Assembly: GCF_000001735.4 (NCBI RefSeq)
Contig: NC_003075.7
Coordinates: forward strand, 9,301,001 to 9,365,000
DNA from: Arabidopsis thaliana
Taxonomy: Eukaryota; Streptophyta; Magnoliopsida; Brassicales; Brassicaceae
DNA: 64,000 nucleotides
Reading direction: 5' to 3'
In this document: positions 22,443 to 33,400 of the stretch, piece by piece
Layout: every line of letters starts with the position of its first letter
How positions within the stretch are numbered: the first letter of the stretch is position 1
Notes under the pieces: generated by a model
Databases searched by the model: none
Seen by the model: only the letters and a program-made list of their open reading frames with translations
Told to the model about the DNA's origin: nothing
Position numbers and translations under genes: made by a program

Positions 22443-23254
22443 CATTAGGATCCGTGGCATGGGGAAAACCATCAGTAGCCGTGCCAACGCGATCTATAAC
22501 CAGAAAATCAGAGTGCAAAACAATTCTAATTAATTAAGTAAGTAAGCTATATTTCAAAAGTTTATGGATGAAATTAAAACAGAACTAATAATACCTTCTC
22601 CGTCTGAGCCACCAAGAAAAGCTGTAGAAACAAAAATAAAAATAATGGTTCATATCAGATAATTATCCTATTACAAATTTCTATTTTTCGAATAAATAAA
22701 TAAAAAGGGTTAGATAGAAAATATACAGATGCAAGTACAAGAAGGACGTCGTGTAGAGGCGTGGCTCGTGGTGAGAACGAGTCTTAGAACACCATCGGCC
22801 ATGTGAGAAGTAAAGCCGGAGAAGAACTCACAGCATTTGCAAGGGATCTTGGTGTTGATACCGCCGACACTGATCTTGGGTCTTAGCTTGGTACCGTCGT
22901 AGTTACGGTGCGACGAGTCATACTTGTGTTCCTTGGGAGCGTCGGCTAAGATATTCACTGTATTATTAGGTTGGTCTAGTAAAACAGTGACGCCGTCTCT
23001 TGGAACTCCGGGGAGATCGAAGCGGATGTAGCTTTCATTATCCAAAGTCTTGGCCTCTAAGAAACCCTTTGGACCATTCACAAGGAATGGATTGTTTATT
23101 GCGTAGAAACCCTCTGCTCAAATCAACAACAAAGAAAAAAATGACAACTTTATCGGAAATAAAAGAAAGAGGTTACGATTTGATGAGAACGAAAAAAGAG
23201 AAATAGTTAAAACATACCTGGAGATGGAGGAGCAAGAGTAACCGGGGAGACCAT
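22443..23254 (-). pseudogene. 5-prime part of split HSP20-like unit C
   Basis: Exons 23218-23254, 22727-23113, 22595-22621 and 22443-22493 have good splice sites and encode 167 residues. They comprise MVSPVTLAPPSP, domain 1 (GFYAINNPFLVNGPKGF, YIRFDLPGVPRDGV, CKCCEFFSGF, ADGVLRLVL, with an insertion of about 14 residues before the CxCC motif) and two linker microexons (SFLGGSDGE, then RVGTATDGFPHATDPN). Intron 4 begins with GT at 22442 but is cut near 22352 by the start of the duplicated segment, so the second domain is missing. Read-through of the donor would add a few residues and stop. The missing tail is probably the stub at 19269-19299. Confidence 0.8.
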
Positions 23255-23745
23255 GATTAGGCGGCTGAAGATTTCGTTAGGGTTTTTTTTTAATGCTTTT
23301 TGAGATCTCTCTCTCTGTGTCTTTAGGGTTCTTGGAGGTTTTATGAAGCGAAAGCTGTAAAGCAAATGAATGAGAGAGTGAGGAAGAGAGTATTATGGTG
23401 AAATACGACAAAAACTCTATACTGACACGTGTTCTATTTTTTGGAGCAATCTAGAAGCACACGTATTAGTTGAGCTGTATCGCGCCACTCTAGACTTTGA
23501 GTCAATCTCTCTTGAAATCAATTACAGTACTAATAGTGAAGTAGCAAATTCGTTTTACCAGGACTATTAACCATATGCATTAGATGGTGACAAAATTAAG
23601 CATAATTAACATGCATAAACATACGAGTGAAACGTCTTAATTAGGTACATATTAAAGTTGTTGAAACATTCGGAAATCCAAAAGAAAAGACAAACAGATA
23701 GATATGCTCCATGCATAAGCATGATCTTAAGATGCGATTTATAAA

Positions 23746-25466
23746 TTAGTTGGAAGGGATAGTGAGACGGATGACACCATGCTTGGGGACCAATTTGATC
23801 CGACCCCCGTCATAGCCTCTAGGGACATTGGCGACCTTGGCTACGTAAGTACGCCCACTCGTGTCGTGCATGGTCACAGGAGCTCGTCCCATGATGGTGA
23901 CGACACCATCGCCGTCCACTGCCACCATGAACTTCTCGCTAGGGACACCAGGCATGTCAACACGCATATACAGACCACCGTTTGAGAGCTGCTTTGTCTC
24001 GTAAGGCATCATGGGTCCCTCCAACACTGACGGGTGTGGTAGTACGACCGGACCAGTGAACGCTGGATCTGTCCAACGTGAAGCAACAAAACATATACCA
24101 TTAAGCCTCCCTTAATTAAGTCTTTTGTTTCAGTATAGAGGAATCTATTTATAGAAATCATGCATGTGATATAAACATACTATAATGAAACTAATATATT
24201 GGGAAATTATGTTACAGTGGAGAGATTAAGTTCATACCACCAGGGTCAGTGCAACGGCGACCTATGATGAAACAAATAATGAAGTAGATTAGTTAATTAA
24301 TCAACCACAAAGTTTTATGGAGTGGTAAAAATATCAAATCAAATATATATATACCTTTTGGGATAAGTCCACGAAAATGAGCTAAGAGATTCACTACAAA
24401 ATTAAAAAGAAGAAGATTTTAGAAAACATGTCAAAGGAAAAAGAAAAAAAAATGGTAAAAACTAAAAAGGATTAGTCAAAAGTTGATGTTACATACCATA
24501 AGGAGTGCCATCTGCAACTGCACCAATTGGAATCAAACACAATAAACCCATGAAAAAATGTCAGATATATATATACACGTTACTAAATAAAACAACCAAG
24601 ACTAATTTCTAAAAGAATCTCAAATGATAAGAAATATCAAATATCTCTGATCTATTAACCGGAAAATAATAGAAGATATAAAACACATCATTAATATAAA
24701 CAAACCATAGATAATGACGTATAAGAAGTTAAGAACAAATAATCAAAAGATTAAATGGATAGAGACTTAACCAGGAGCATCACCAGTAGGGATTGTTGCA
24801 CCTCCAACTGAAAACAATACAACAACAAAAATGTCTTGAATAAATTATTATCTTTCAAAATGTCAGAAGTAATTTTACCCAAAAAAAAAAATGAATTTAC
24901 AAGAACAGAAATTAGGAGCATGAGGATAGATCTTCTTCTTGGAGAGGATGAGTCTAACAACACCATCTTCAACAAAGGTATGAATGTTGTTACTGATTTC
25001 ACAGCAGTCACAGAGTAGTCCCACGGAGGTTCCATACTTGCGGTTAGAAGCATCGTGTTTGCTGCTCTTAGCTGCGTCTCCGGTCACAGTAACAGCTTTT
25101 TTGGATGGTTCGAGAAGGGTAAGTGGGTAACCACAGTCTCTTTCTTGACTCCAGGCAAATCAAGCCTCACGAATAGATCATGGGTATCTTCCAGATACTT
25201 GAACTCAGCAAACCCTTTTGGTCCGTTCGCTTGGTACGGATTGTTCATAGCGTAAAAACCATCTACACATATACACCAAAAAACCAGAAATGTATGCATA
25301 TCAGTGGAGAAAAATCTAAGATTTTTAAGAAATGGTGAAGTAATTGTAAACTTTGGGTTTAAAGATCGTTACTATGAGCGTGAGGCGCCGGAGCTATGGG
25401 CGTGATAGGCGTGATCATTCGGGGGCTGGTAGGGATGTTGATTCTGACTCGGCGGCGGATAGGCAT
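23746..25466 (-). pseudogene. HSP20-like unit D, disrupted by an 8-bp insertion in exon 2
   Basis: Exons 25373-25466 (or from the inner ATG at 25418), 24901-25262, 24772-24807, 24497-24517, 24355-24381, 24238-24261 and 23746-24068. Splice sites and phase-1 junctions are intact, with four linker microexons (36, 21, 27, 24 nt; the 30-nt microexon of unit E is absent). Exon 2 contains TTACCC-AC-TTACCC where paralogues have one copy, an 8-bp gain that shifts the frame after KKETVV and stops it 20 codons later. Removing the insertion conceptually restores VTLLEPSKKAV and the rest of domain 1 (CDCCEIS, EDGVVRLIL). Domain 2 is complete (MPYETKQLSNGGLYMRVDMPG to HGVIRLTIPSN), so decay is recent. Confidence 0.8.
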
Positions 25467-25999
25467 GATGATGATTCGGCGGCCGAAGATTTCGGTTTGG
25501 GTTTTTTTCTTTTGCTTTTTGAGATCTCTCAATCTCTCTCTGTCTCTCTCTGGTTCTAGGGTTTTTAGATGTTTAATGAAGCGAAGCTTTCATAAAGTAA
25601 ATGAAGGTGAGAGTATGGCGGTGTCAGGTGAGAAACGACAAACAGTCTCTAGACTGACACGTGTTCTATTTTCATTTGCTGACATTTTCTAGTGCATCAT
25701 TTTTTATTTTATTTTCATTTTAACCATGCATTAGACGAAGATTAAAAACATACGAGTGCGACAAAAAAAAAACATACGAGTGAATATTTTCATACACGTC
25801 TTATACGTACATATGTATTAAAGTCCATTTAATTAGTGTTCTTGAAATATTCGGGAATCCAAAAGAAAAAGACAAACATATGCATGTCCCAATATTGTTT
25901 TAAACATGATGATTAATTCCAAAAGCATGATCTTAATTAAGAGCCGATTCATTAATTAGTAGGGAGGGATAGTGAGACGGATGACACCATGTTTGGCGA

Positions 26000-27628
26000 T
26001 TATCTTGATCCGACGCCAGCATAGCCTCTAGGGACAATGGCGACCTTGCATACGTAACTACGCCCACTTGAGTCGTGCATAGTCGCAGGAGCTCGTCCCA
26101 TGATGGTGACGACACCATTGCCGTCCACTGCCACAATGAAGCCGTCGCTAGGGACACCAGGCATGTCAATTCGCAGATACAGACCACCGTTTGAGAGCTG
26201 CTTTGTCTCGTAAGCACTCGTGGATCCCTCCAACACTGACGGGTGTGGTCGTATGGTCGGACCAGTGAACGCCGGATCTGTCCAACGTTCAAACACAAAA
26301 TATAAATCAGTAAGCATCTCTTAAGTCTTTTGTTTGCGCATAGTAATTGATACATATAACTACAATTACTATATTTGGAAATTATGTCACAATGGAGAGA
26401 TTAAGTTCATACCAAAAGGGTCAGTGCCACGACAACCTACGATGATAAAACAATTAATGAAATCAATCAAAACAATTTATGAAGTTGTCTGTCTTTAGAC
26501 GAATTAATAACAAGATGATACCTTCTGGATTAAGTCCACGAAGATGAGCTGCAAGATTCAAGAACAGAAAAAAAAGAGGATTTTTATTTTTAAAACAAGT
26601 CAAAGAAAAAAAGAAATGGTAAAAAGGTATAGTCAAAGGTTGATGTTATACATACCAAGAGGATGGCCACCTGCGACTGCAACAATTGGAATCAACAACA
26701 CAAACCCATGAAAAATGTCAGATACGTTTACTATACTAAAACAACGAAGACTAGTTTCTAAAAGAAGCTCAACTGATAAGTCTGATCTATTAACCAGAAA
26801 ATAATAGAAGAAGAAAGAAACATAAAAAATCATATACCTTCTGGGTTATAACCACGAATGATGTTAGCTGCCAAAAGTCATATACAAAGCACATAGTTTT
26901 ATTAATAAACAAACGATAGATCATAATGACAAATAAGAACAATTAATCAAAAGATTACACAGATAGAGACATTACGAGAAGCATCAGTAGGCATTCTTGC
27001 ACCTCCGACTGAAACAATACAAGACAAAAATGTCAGATTTTTTTTAGTATCCTTTAAAATGTTAGAAGTAAATCTTTACCAAAAATAAGACAAAAAAACA
27101 AAACATTTTGAAGATTAGTGATCTTACAGGAACAGAAAATAGGAACACGAAGATTGATCTTCTGCTTGGAGAGGATAAGTCTAACGACACCATCACCAAC
27201 AAAACACTGAATGTTACTGATTTCACAGCAGTCACAGATTAGACCCGTGGCGGTTCCATACTTACGGTGAGAAGAATCGTGTTTGCTCTCTTTGGGTGCT
27301 TCTCCGGTCACAATGACAGCTTTCTTCGATGGTTCGAGAAGGATTATCACACTCTCTTTCTGGATTCCTGGGAAATCAAGCCTCACGAACAGATCATGGG
27401 TCTCTTCCAGATACTTGAACTCAGTAAAACCTTTTGGTCCGTTCACTTGGTACGGATTGTTTGTAGCGTAATACCCATCTACACACACACATACACACAA
27501 AAACAGAAATGTATATGTATCAGTCGACAAAATAAAAGATTTTTATTGAAATGGTGAAGTAATAATCTTTGGGTTTAAAGATCAGTACCGCGAGGGTGAG
27601 GTACCGGAGCGATGTGCGGGATAGACAT
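26000..27628 (-). CDS. HSP20-like protein, cluster unit E2 (C-terminally truncated)
   Basis: Eight exons: 27589-27628, 27128-27478, 26976-27008, 26838-26867, 26656-26676, 26522-26548, 26413-26436 and 26000-26277, encoding 267 residues. The coding sequence appears identical to unit E1, including the C-terminal frameshift, so that lesion predates the duplication. Two alpha-crystallin-like domains flank a linker of five phase 1-1 microexons. Domain 1 has CDCCEIS. Domain 2 stops shortly after VPRGY and lacks the conserved GVIRLTIP strand, which may impair folding. The upstream leader has AAACCCTA and a CT-rich block shared with the other units. Confidence 0.78.
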
Positions 27629-27658
27629 GTTTCGGCGGCTGGAGATTTCAGAGGCTCT

Positions 27659-27723
27659 TTAGGGTTATGGTTTTGCTTTTTGAGATCTCTCTCTCTCTGG
27701 TTCTTTAGGGTTTTTGGAGGTTT
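27659..27723 (-). promoter_or_regulatory. Conserved leader block of the HSP20-like genes
   Basis: On the minus strand: AACCTCCAAAAACCCTAAAG, then AACCAGAGAG repeats, GAGATCTCAAAAAGC and AAACC, ending about 30-40 bp before the ATG. Variants occur before unit B (18770-18815), fragment D-prime (20098-20165), E1 (22257-22321), C (23279-23340) and D (25500-25570). It combines an AAACCCTA telobox with a GA-rich tract and is better conserved than the introns, so it may be core promoter or 5-prime UTR control. Confidence 0.55.
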
Positions 27724-27754
27724 TGTGAGGCGAAGAAGCTCATAAAGCAAATGA

Positions 27755-28932
27755 AGGTGAGAGTATGGCGGTGTCAGGTGAAAACGACAAACTCTCCCTA
27801 CACTGACACGTGTTTTATTCTTGTTTGCTGAGATTTTTAAATGCATCATTTTATTTCATTTTTGGTATTAATAAAAGATCATTTTATGTTTCTAAACGTT
27901 TCGTTTTCAATTGTCCGTACACTGTAAAAGTGTAAAAGGTGAGTTTTTCTTTTTAATAAGAGAAAGAAATTAAATATTAAGCGGTTTTGATATGTACAAA
28001 ATATTTCGCAAATTGTTTTAAGTAATATCGAAGTTTAGTAGGTGAATAAAATCCAATAATTAATCTGGACTGACATTACAAAAATGTCAAAAACAGTTTA
28101 CTAATTATGTTATTTTGGGGTTAATAATGTTTCGAGCAAATTAATAATGAGTTACTGTATATAGAAATTTCATCGTTAAAAGCTAGTATGATATTGTACA
28201 ATGTATTGACCTGGATTAAGATGAACAAACTTTCTGCGATATAACTTTGGGATCCTTGAACTTTGGATTGCAAGCAAACTGTAAAAATACATTAGAGAAT
28301 AAAAGTTAATTTGGGATGTGTGTGATACAGTTTTACATATTCCTTTTGAGGTCTAGTGGGTTTGGTCTACGTGTAAATAATTCACTGTAAGAACTAAGAA
28401 GACGCGGAACACCAACGTGTTTGCTGTTTCCGCCTCTCTAGACTTTTATTGCAAGTCAATCTCTCTTGAAACAAATCAATAATTATCAACTTCTTGGTCG
28501 CCTCATCATCTATGGTTACTAGTCATTAAAGAAATTTTGGTACCTCCCCCCTAATTGCTACTTCATATATACCTATCCTATTTGGTGTCAATTTAATACT
28601 ACTATTTATTAAAATTGGCTCTCAATTAATTTTAAAAAGCGATGCTTAACCGACATATAATATAACAACCTCTTTTAATTATGACGAAAAAACAAAATTA
28701 ATATGACATCTATTTGAAAATTGTAAACACTTTTATGTACTTTCGAGTATGGTTTCATCGAAATTATTAAGGCTAGCTACATCTATTTTACGTACTTCCC
28801 AACAACGTAATTACTGTTCGATAAGACCTCATCCCCAAAACATGATCATAACCAATCCGGTCCACCGGTCAAACCGGAGAGGCTCATGTTAGGCTTATTT
28901 CAAAGATTTATTGGCTTCAGCGCATGTTAGGC
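27755..28932. other. Intergenic region, promoter of unit E2
   Basis: AT-rich and without credible ORFs. A short stretch near 28425-28480 (CTCTAGACTTT ... GTCAATCTCTCTTGAAA) resembles the unit C upstream flank near 23490, suggesting the original tandem unit extended this far. Confidence 0.45.
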
Positions 28933-30432
28933 TTATTTAAGCGAATCCCATAAAGATGCGCACTTCCTCTTAGCAAACCCAACTCTTCTGTTCAACAGAT
29001 CATAAACCACCTCAAACCCTTGTTGCTGGTAATTCCCCAGAATAGCCCCAGTACCACCTCGAAGTTCTGATTCATCTCCACCGTTCATCAACATCAAACA
29101 TCCAATTTTCCTCTTCTCTTCTTTACCATCTCCACCGTCCATAAATTCGTAAAAATAATTTCTCCTGGGGAGCGTCACACTGGATCTGTTCCCGGCAAAA
29201 TGCAAAACCAGAGCTGGAACTTTAACCGTCTGGTTTAAATAGTAACAAGGACTCATACCCGAACTCGGTTCGACCCGATCAGCCCGTTCGTGAACCCGCC
29301 CGACCCGACTATCGAATTCTTCAACCACCGAATTGTAGAATTTCGCCGGAAGCATCGTGAACGTTGTCCCTGAGTCAACAACAACTCCTCCGCCACCGTT
29401 TTTGTCAATTCTTCTGAGCATCGCCGGAGCTGGAATATTCCGTTTTCCGATTGAGATTCCTTGGAGTGAAACAGAGTAGAAGTAGGGATGCTTTGGGTTT
29501 TCAAGCATCTCTGTGAAGACGAACTCATTTTTCTTCTTCTTCTCATCATCACCGTCATCATGATCATCGGTGGTTCCGACACGTTTCTCTTTTTTATCGA
29601 CGAAGCGACCGAGGATGAGCGGACTCGGACGGCGGACTCGGTCCGAGTCAAAAGAGTGAGAGACGAGACAATAAGAGAAGCTATTACCGAGATGAGGAGA
29701 GTGAACAGCGAGCTGAGCGGGAAGAGAGAGACGTCCACGGCCGAATCCAGCGACGCCGATAGGTTCAGCGAGAGTGGTGTGAGCGCAGCCGAAGGTGAAG
29801 TTAGAGACGGAGACGGAAGGGAGAGAGAGTGAGTCGGAGTAGAGTTTTGCGACGAGAGAGCCGTCACCGTAAGCGTAGTAGAAAGGAGGACAAGGGTAAG
29901 AAGAAGTGTTGCAATCTCCGGTTTCGATGAAATCAAGAGGACAGTTGGAGATAGCGCAGAGGTCGGAGGAGGGAAGGGAAGAGTGAGCGGCGGAGCAAGA
30001 AGGGGAGGAGCAGGAGACGGTGGTGGCGGAGGAGGAGAGAGATGAAGGAGGAGAAGGAGGGAGTGGTTTGGATTCACAGAGGATGCAAGTGAAAGGACGG
30101 CAAGGGAACCAAACGAGGTCGCTTCCGGTGTCCAAGTACAAGGAGACGGCTGAGGAGGAGGAGCCGACGGAGAGGGAGATGAGATAATCGCTGCCGGAGG
30201 AGATAGGGAGTGAAAGTTGTTGTTGTTGTTGTTTGTGGTGGTGGCGGCGGAAGCGGGCGGAGGAACGGGAGGAGGATGATTTGAGAAGGTGGAGAGGAGA
30301 TGAAGAGTGTTTTGAGGTTGAGAGAGAGTGGGAGAGATGGAGGAGAAGAGGTGTTGATAATGATGACACAGAGAAGTGGAAATAGTATTGGAGAATTGTT
30401 GTGTAGAGGAAGAAGATCAAACAAGTTTTCAT
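28933..30432 (-). CDS. Secreted pepsin-like aspartyl protease (A1 family)
   Basis: Single-exon gene for 499 residues. The frame opens further upstream without an ATG; the first ATG at 30432 precedes a hydrophobic signal sequence (MKTCLIFFLYTTILQYYF). A Ser/His/Gln-rich prosegment of about 70 residues follows. Both catalytic motifs are present: DTGSD at 101-105 (DTGSDLVWFPC) and DSGTT at 353-357. Cys residues around FTCILCES and the YAYGDGSL flap fit the plant nucellin/CND41-like atypical group. A Lys/Asp-rich loop (about 280-302) is a low-complexity insertion. No GPI-like C-terminal hydrophobic tail is seen, so it is probably soluble in the apoplast or vacuole. Matches my memory of At4g16563. 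The long antisense frames here come from Ser/Pro codon bias. Confidence 0.93.
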   Translation of the reverse strand: MKTCLIFFLYTTILQYYFHFSVSSLSTPLLLHLSHSLSTSKHSSSPLHLLKSSSSRSSARFRRHHHKQQQQQLSLPISSGSDYLISLSVGSSSSAVSLYLDTGSDLVWFPCRPFTCILCESKPLPPSPPSSLSSSATTVSCSSPSCSAAHSSLPSSDLCAISNCPLDFIETGDCNTSSYPCPPFYYAYGDGSLVAKLYSDSLSLPSVSVSNFTFGCAHTTLAEPIGVAGFGRGRLSLPAQLAVHSPHLGNSFSYCLVSHSFDSDRVRRPSPLILGRFVDKKEKRVGTTDDHDDGDDEKKKKNEFVFTEMLENPKHPYFYSVSLQGISIGKRNIPAPAMLRRIDKNGGGGVVVDSGTTFTMLPAKFYNSVVEEFDSRVGRVHERADRVEPSSGMSPCYYLNQTVKVPALVLHFAGNRSSVTLPRRNYFYEFMDGGDGKEEKRKIGCLMLMNGGDESELRGGTGAILGNYQQQGFEVVYDLLNRRVGFAKRKCASLWDSLK

Positions 30433-33400
30433 GGTGGATAATAAAACAGTGGAGTCCAAGGAATGGTTTTGAATTTTTGAAGCAGAGGAGGTCGAGTGTT
30501 TTTATAGGACAGAGCAAAGACATATTGTGAGACGATTAAAAAATAAATTATTGTTGGCTTTCATTTCAGCAAATATAGATATTTATGCTTTTGACAAAAA
30601 GATATTTACATAATTATTTTGAAACTAAAGAAAAGGCTTGAGCGATGAAAAGAGTGGCATGCAGAGTTTTAGTCCTAGATAAAGAATTAGATTTAGACAG
30701 GAAACCAACACCATTACATATGCCAAAACGCAGCAGTATGTTGAAACTTGCACTGTAATAGTAATACTATTGTCTAGCTAGTCTTTGATGATTGGCAAAA
30801 CTCAAAAGTCAACTGCATTGTACATTGATGAGATGGGGGAGTTTCGCATGCAACCATACATGATACATTTATTAAACCTACGTTTGTTATCTTCTCTTGT
30901 TTATGTTTCATTTATTAAAATTCAACTTCATTGGTTTATAACATATCCAATCCACACCCTCGGATAATCTCAACTTAAAGGAAAAATATCAAAAGCCTTG
31001 AGACGCTAAAAAACATAAATAGTGGAAATTGTAAAAAAAGCAAAGAAGAAAGTAGAGTCCAAGCCAGGTGGGATATTGCCATGGCATGGACAGGGTTAAA
31101 GCGTCGAAGAGAGAGAGAAAGGTACGTGTACCTCACTCTTCTCCACACACAAATACAACTTAAATTCCTCTTCGGTATTGTCTCACCTGACAATTTTCTA
31201 TTTTTTTACTGCATTTCTTTAGAAAATTGCTCTGCTAATATGAAGTCTAACCAAAAAACCAAACATTTAACCAATTAATCAAACATCCAATCGAGCCGAA
31301 CCACAACACCTAGCCAATTTGCCGACCGCAGCTTGAATAATCATCTATCATGCAGCCGAACTTTATCATTCCATACATATTCGTTACAAGTGTATGATAT
31401 CATGGGTTTTATGGATTTTGTAAAAGATAAAAAGGGATGCATTGTTTATCCCAAGAGACTATATCTTGTTACCGATTTTCATGAACATATAATCTAAACT
31501 AATCAATCATCACAAAAAGATTAGATAACAATTAAAAGCATTAATATAAAATGCCAGTGGCTATGTTGTATTGAAGCTAGATTAGGTAGAGAGAATCGCT
31601 AGAGGACAAATGGTCTTATAAAATTCACCAACCTCCTCCAGTACAAGCCGATACTTTTTCGATTTTAAAATACGAAAAAGTAATTTATAGGATAAGTTTC
31701 CCGCATTGAAAATTTGGAACATCAAAAATACTTTGACTTATTTTACTAAAAAAGTATTGGAAACTTTGAAATACGAAACGAAACCGTGTCAATGGTTTTG
31801 GATATGATGGGATTCGTCAGCTCTTAATTAAAGAGAGCATGGATTCTTTTTGTTTTCTTTTAAATCTAAAATTTTGGATACAGCTGTTAACAGAGAGGCG
31901 ATTTCGAGAAATTATGTAGGAAAATTAAATTAGCTGTACTCTGAAAATACAAAAAACGAGAAGAAGGAACCAATGAAGCAAAAGCAAACCTGAGGTTTGA
32001 GACTTGAGAGTGACGTTTATTGCAGCTTTGTAGTTTTACGGCAAAAAAAATAAAATCAATACGTTGGTTCGTCGCTACAAGAAGAAAAGGCTCAAGCCTG
32101 TCTTCTTCACCAGAGCTGTTGTCCTCACAAGCACCAGCTTTAGCTTTTTTTTATAGCTTTCTTGTGTCACCATTAACACAAAGGTTACTAGAGATTTGAT
32201 TTCATCAAAAAGCTAGTCGTCGGTACATGAGATTACCATTTATTTCCATTAATTGCATACACTACTTATTTCCATAAACTGCATACACTTCCAAGTGGTT
32301 CATCTGCGAATATGATGATCCTATAAACTACTGGAATCAGCAAATGTTTAGACAGGTAGTATCATCATAACACAAGTCACACAACTGTAACAAAACAATG
32401 AGACATGGGAGGAATCATAACTTATTGAGAGCCCTAAGAGTTGTATAACCAAACAGACAAGAAGACGAACTCACCAACCTATTCATCTATAATCATTGCC
32501 AATCAACAAAACAAATTGATATTTTATTGTAAAAATTCTCTCTTTTAGAAGTGCATGATCACCCTGCAACTTTGTTCAAAGGCATTACAATACAAAAAAA
32601 ATTATAAGGACATGACCAACCCGGTTTAAAATATCAGGAAAATAAGAAGCTTTGTTGATGTCTATATGTCGTATATAGACTTTATGAACTAAAAAACAGA
32701 GCAAGAACCAAACAAAGAGTTGGTATTTGACAGGGGTGGTTGAGGATTACAAGTAGATCCATCCAAAAAATGCTTATAATTTGTGGGCCTAAATACTTCA
32801 AGACAATGGCAACCCAAGAATTTCAATTATTGCAATTTCCTACTCATTTAGAACATAACACCATTAAGAAGTTTTGTTGCTTTGTTATCTCATATACTTG
32901 ACTTCTTCTAGTGGTTCCTATCAAACGTCCCCAGAATGTTATACCATAACAAATCTCAGAAAAAACTATCTTAGAAACTGTATTCCCGCATCCAAATCAT
33001 CACTCAAAGAAGCTAAAGGCAGTGCAACTGCAAGCTGTACTTCTATCTAACTACACAAGTTGCATGTGAAGTGTGAACAGAGAAGATTTGGTCTCAATGG
33101 CATCTAGTACTTAGATAAGCTCAGGTTTTTAGTTATGATCACCCAAAAGTCTTATCCATGCTATTGATACCTAAGGATCCCCCTACAAGGGAAAACGAGT
33201 AATCTGAACCGCCTGAGTATAGGCGATAGTCTGAAACTTAATGCTAGATTTTCAATCTCTTTTGTTCCCCTAATCACAGTGCTTAATACCTCCTAAAATT
33301 TGTTAGCATGACCTATACTGTTTCCACCTCACACGATCACAACACAGAAAGGTCACTACTAACGTACAAGTTCATTCAAGACGTGTTTACCTGTTATGTG

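Larger units (their letters stand above)
24959..27754. repeat. Segmental duplication, copy 2 (2.8 kb)
   Basis: The probable source copy. It lies within intact context: its left end continues into the rest of unit D and its right end into a plausible promoter (AAATGAAGGTGAGAGTATGG, also found upstream of unit D near 25600). Copy 1 has abrupt junctions at both ends. Confidence 0.9.

Noticed and set aside
25084-25299. Unit D exon 2 as a functional 71-residue protein
   Set aside because: The frame change after KKETVV and the resulting unrelated tail come from the 8-bp insertion; all downstream domain sequence continues in another frame.
29253-30077. Long second-frame protein (274 residues) overlapping the aspartyl protease
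   Set aside because: Ser/Pro/Leu-rich shadow of the protease coding strand caused by TCN codon bias; no start context or family signature.
33080-33250. Possible box C/D snoRNA near CCGCCTGAGTATAGGCGATAG
   Set aside because: CTGA-like boxes occur, but no paired C box at proper spacing with a terminal stem was found.
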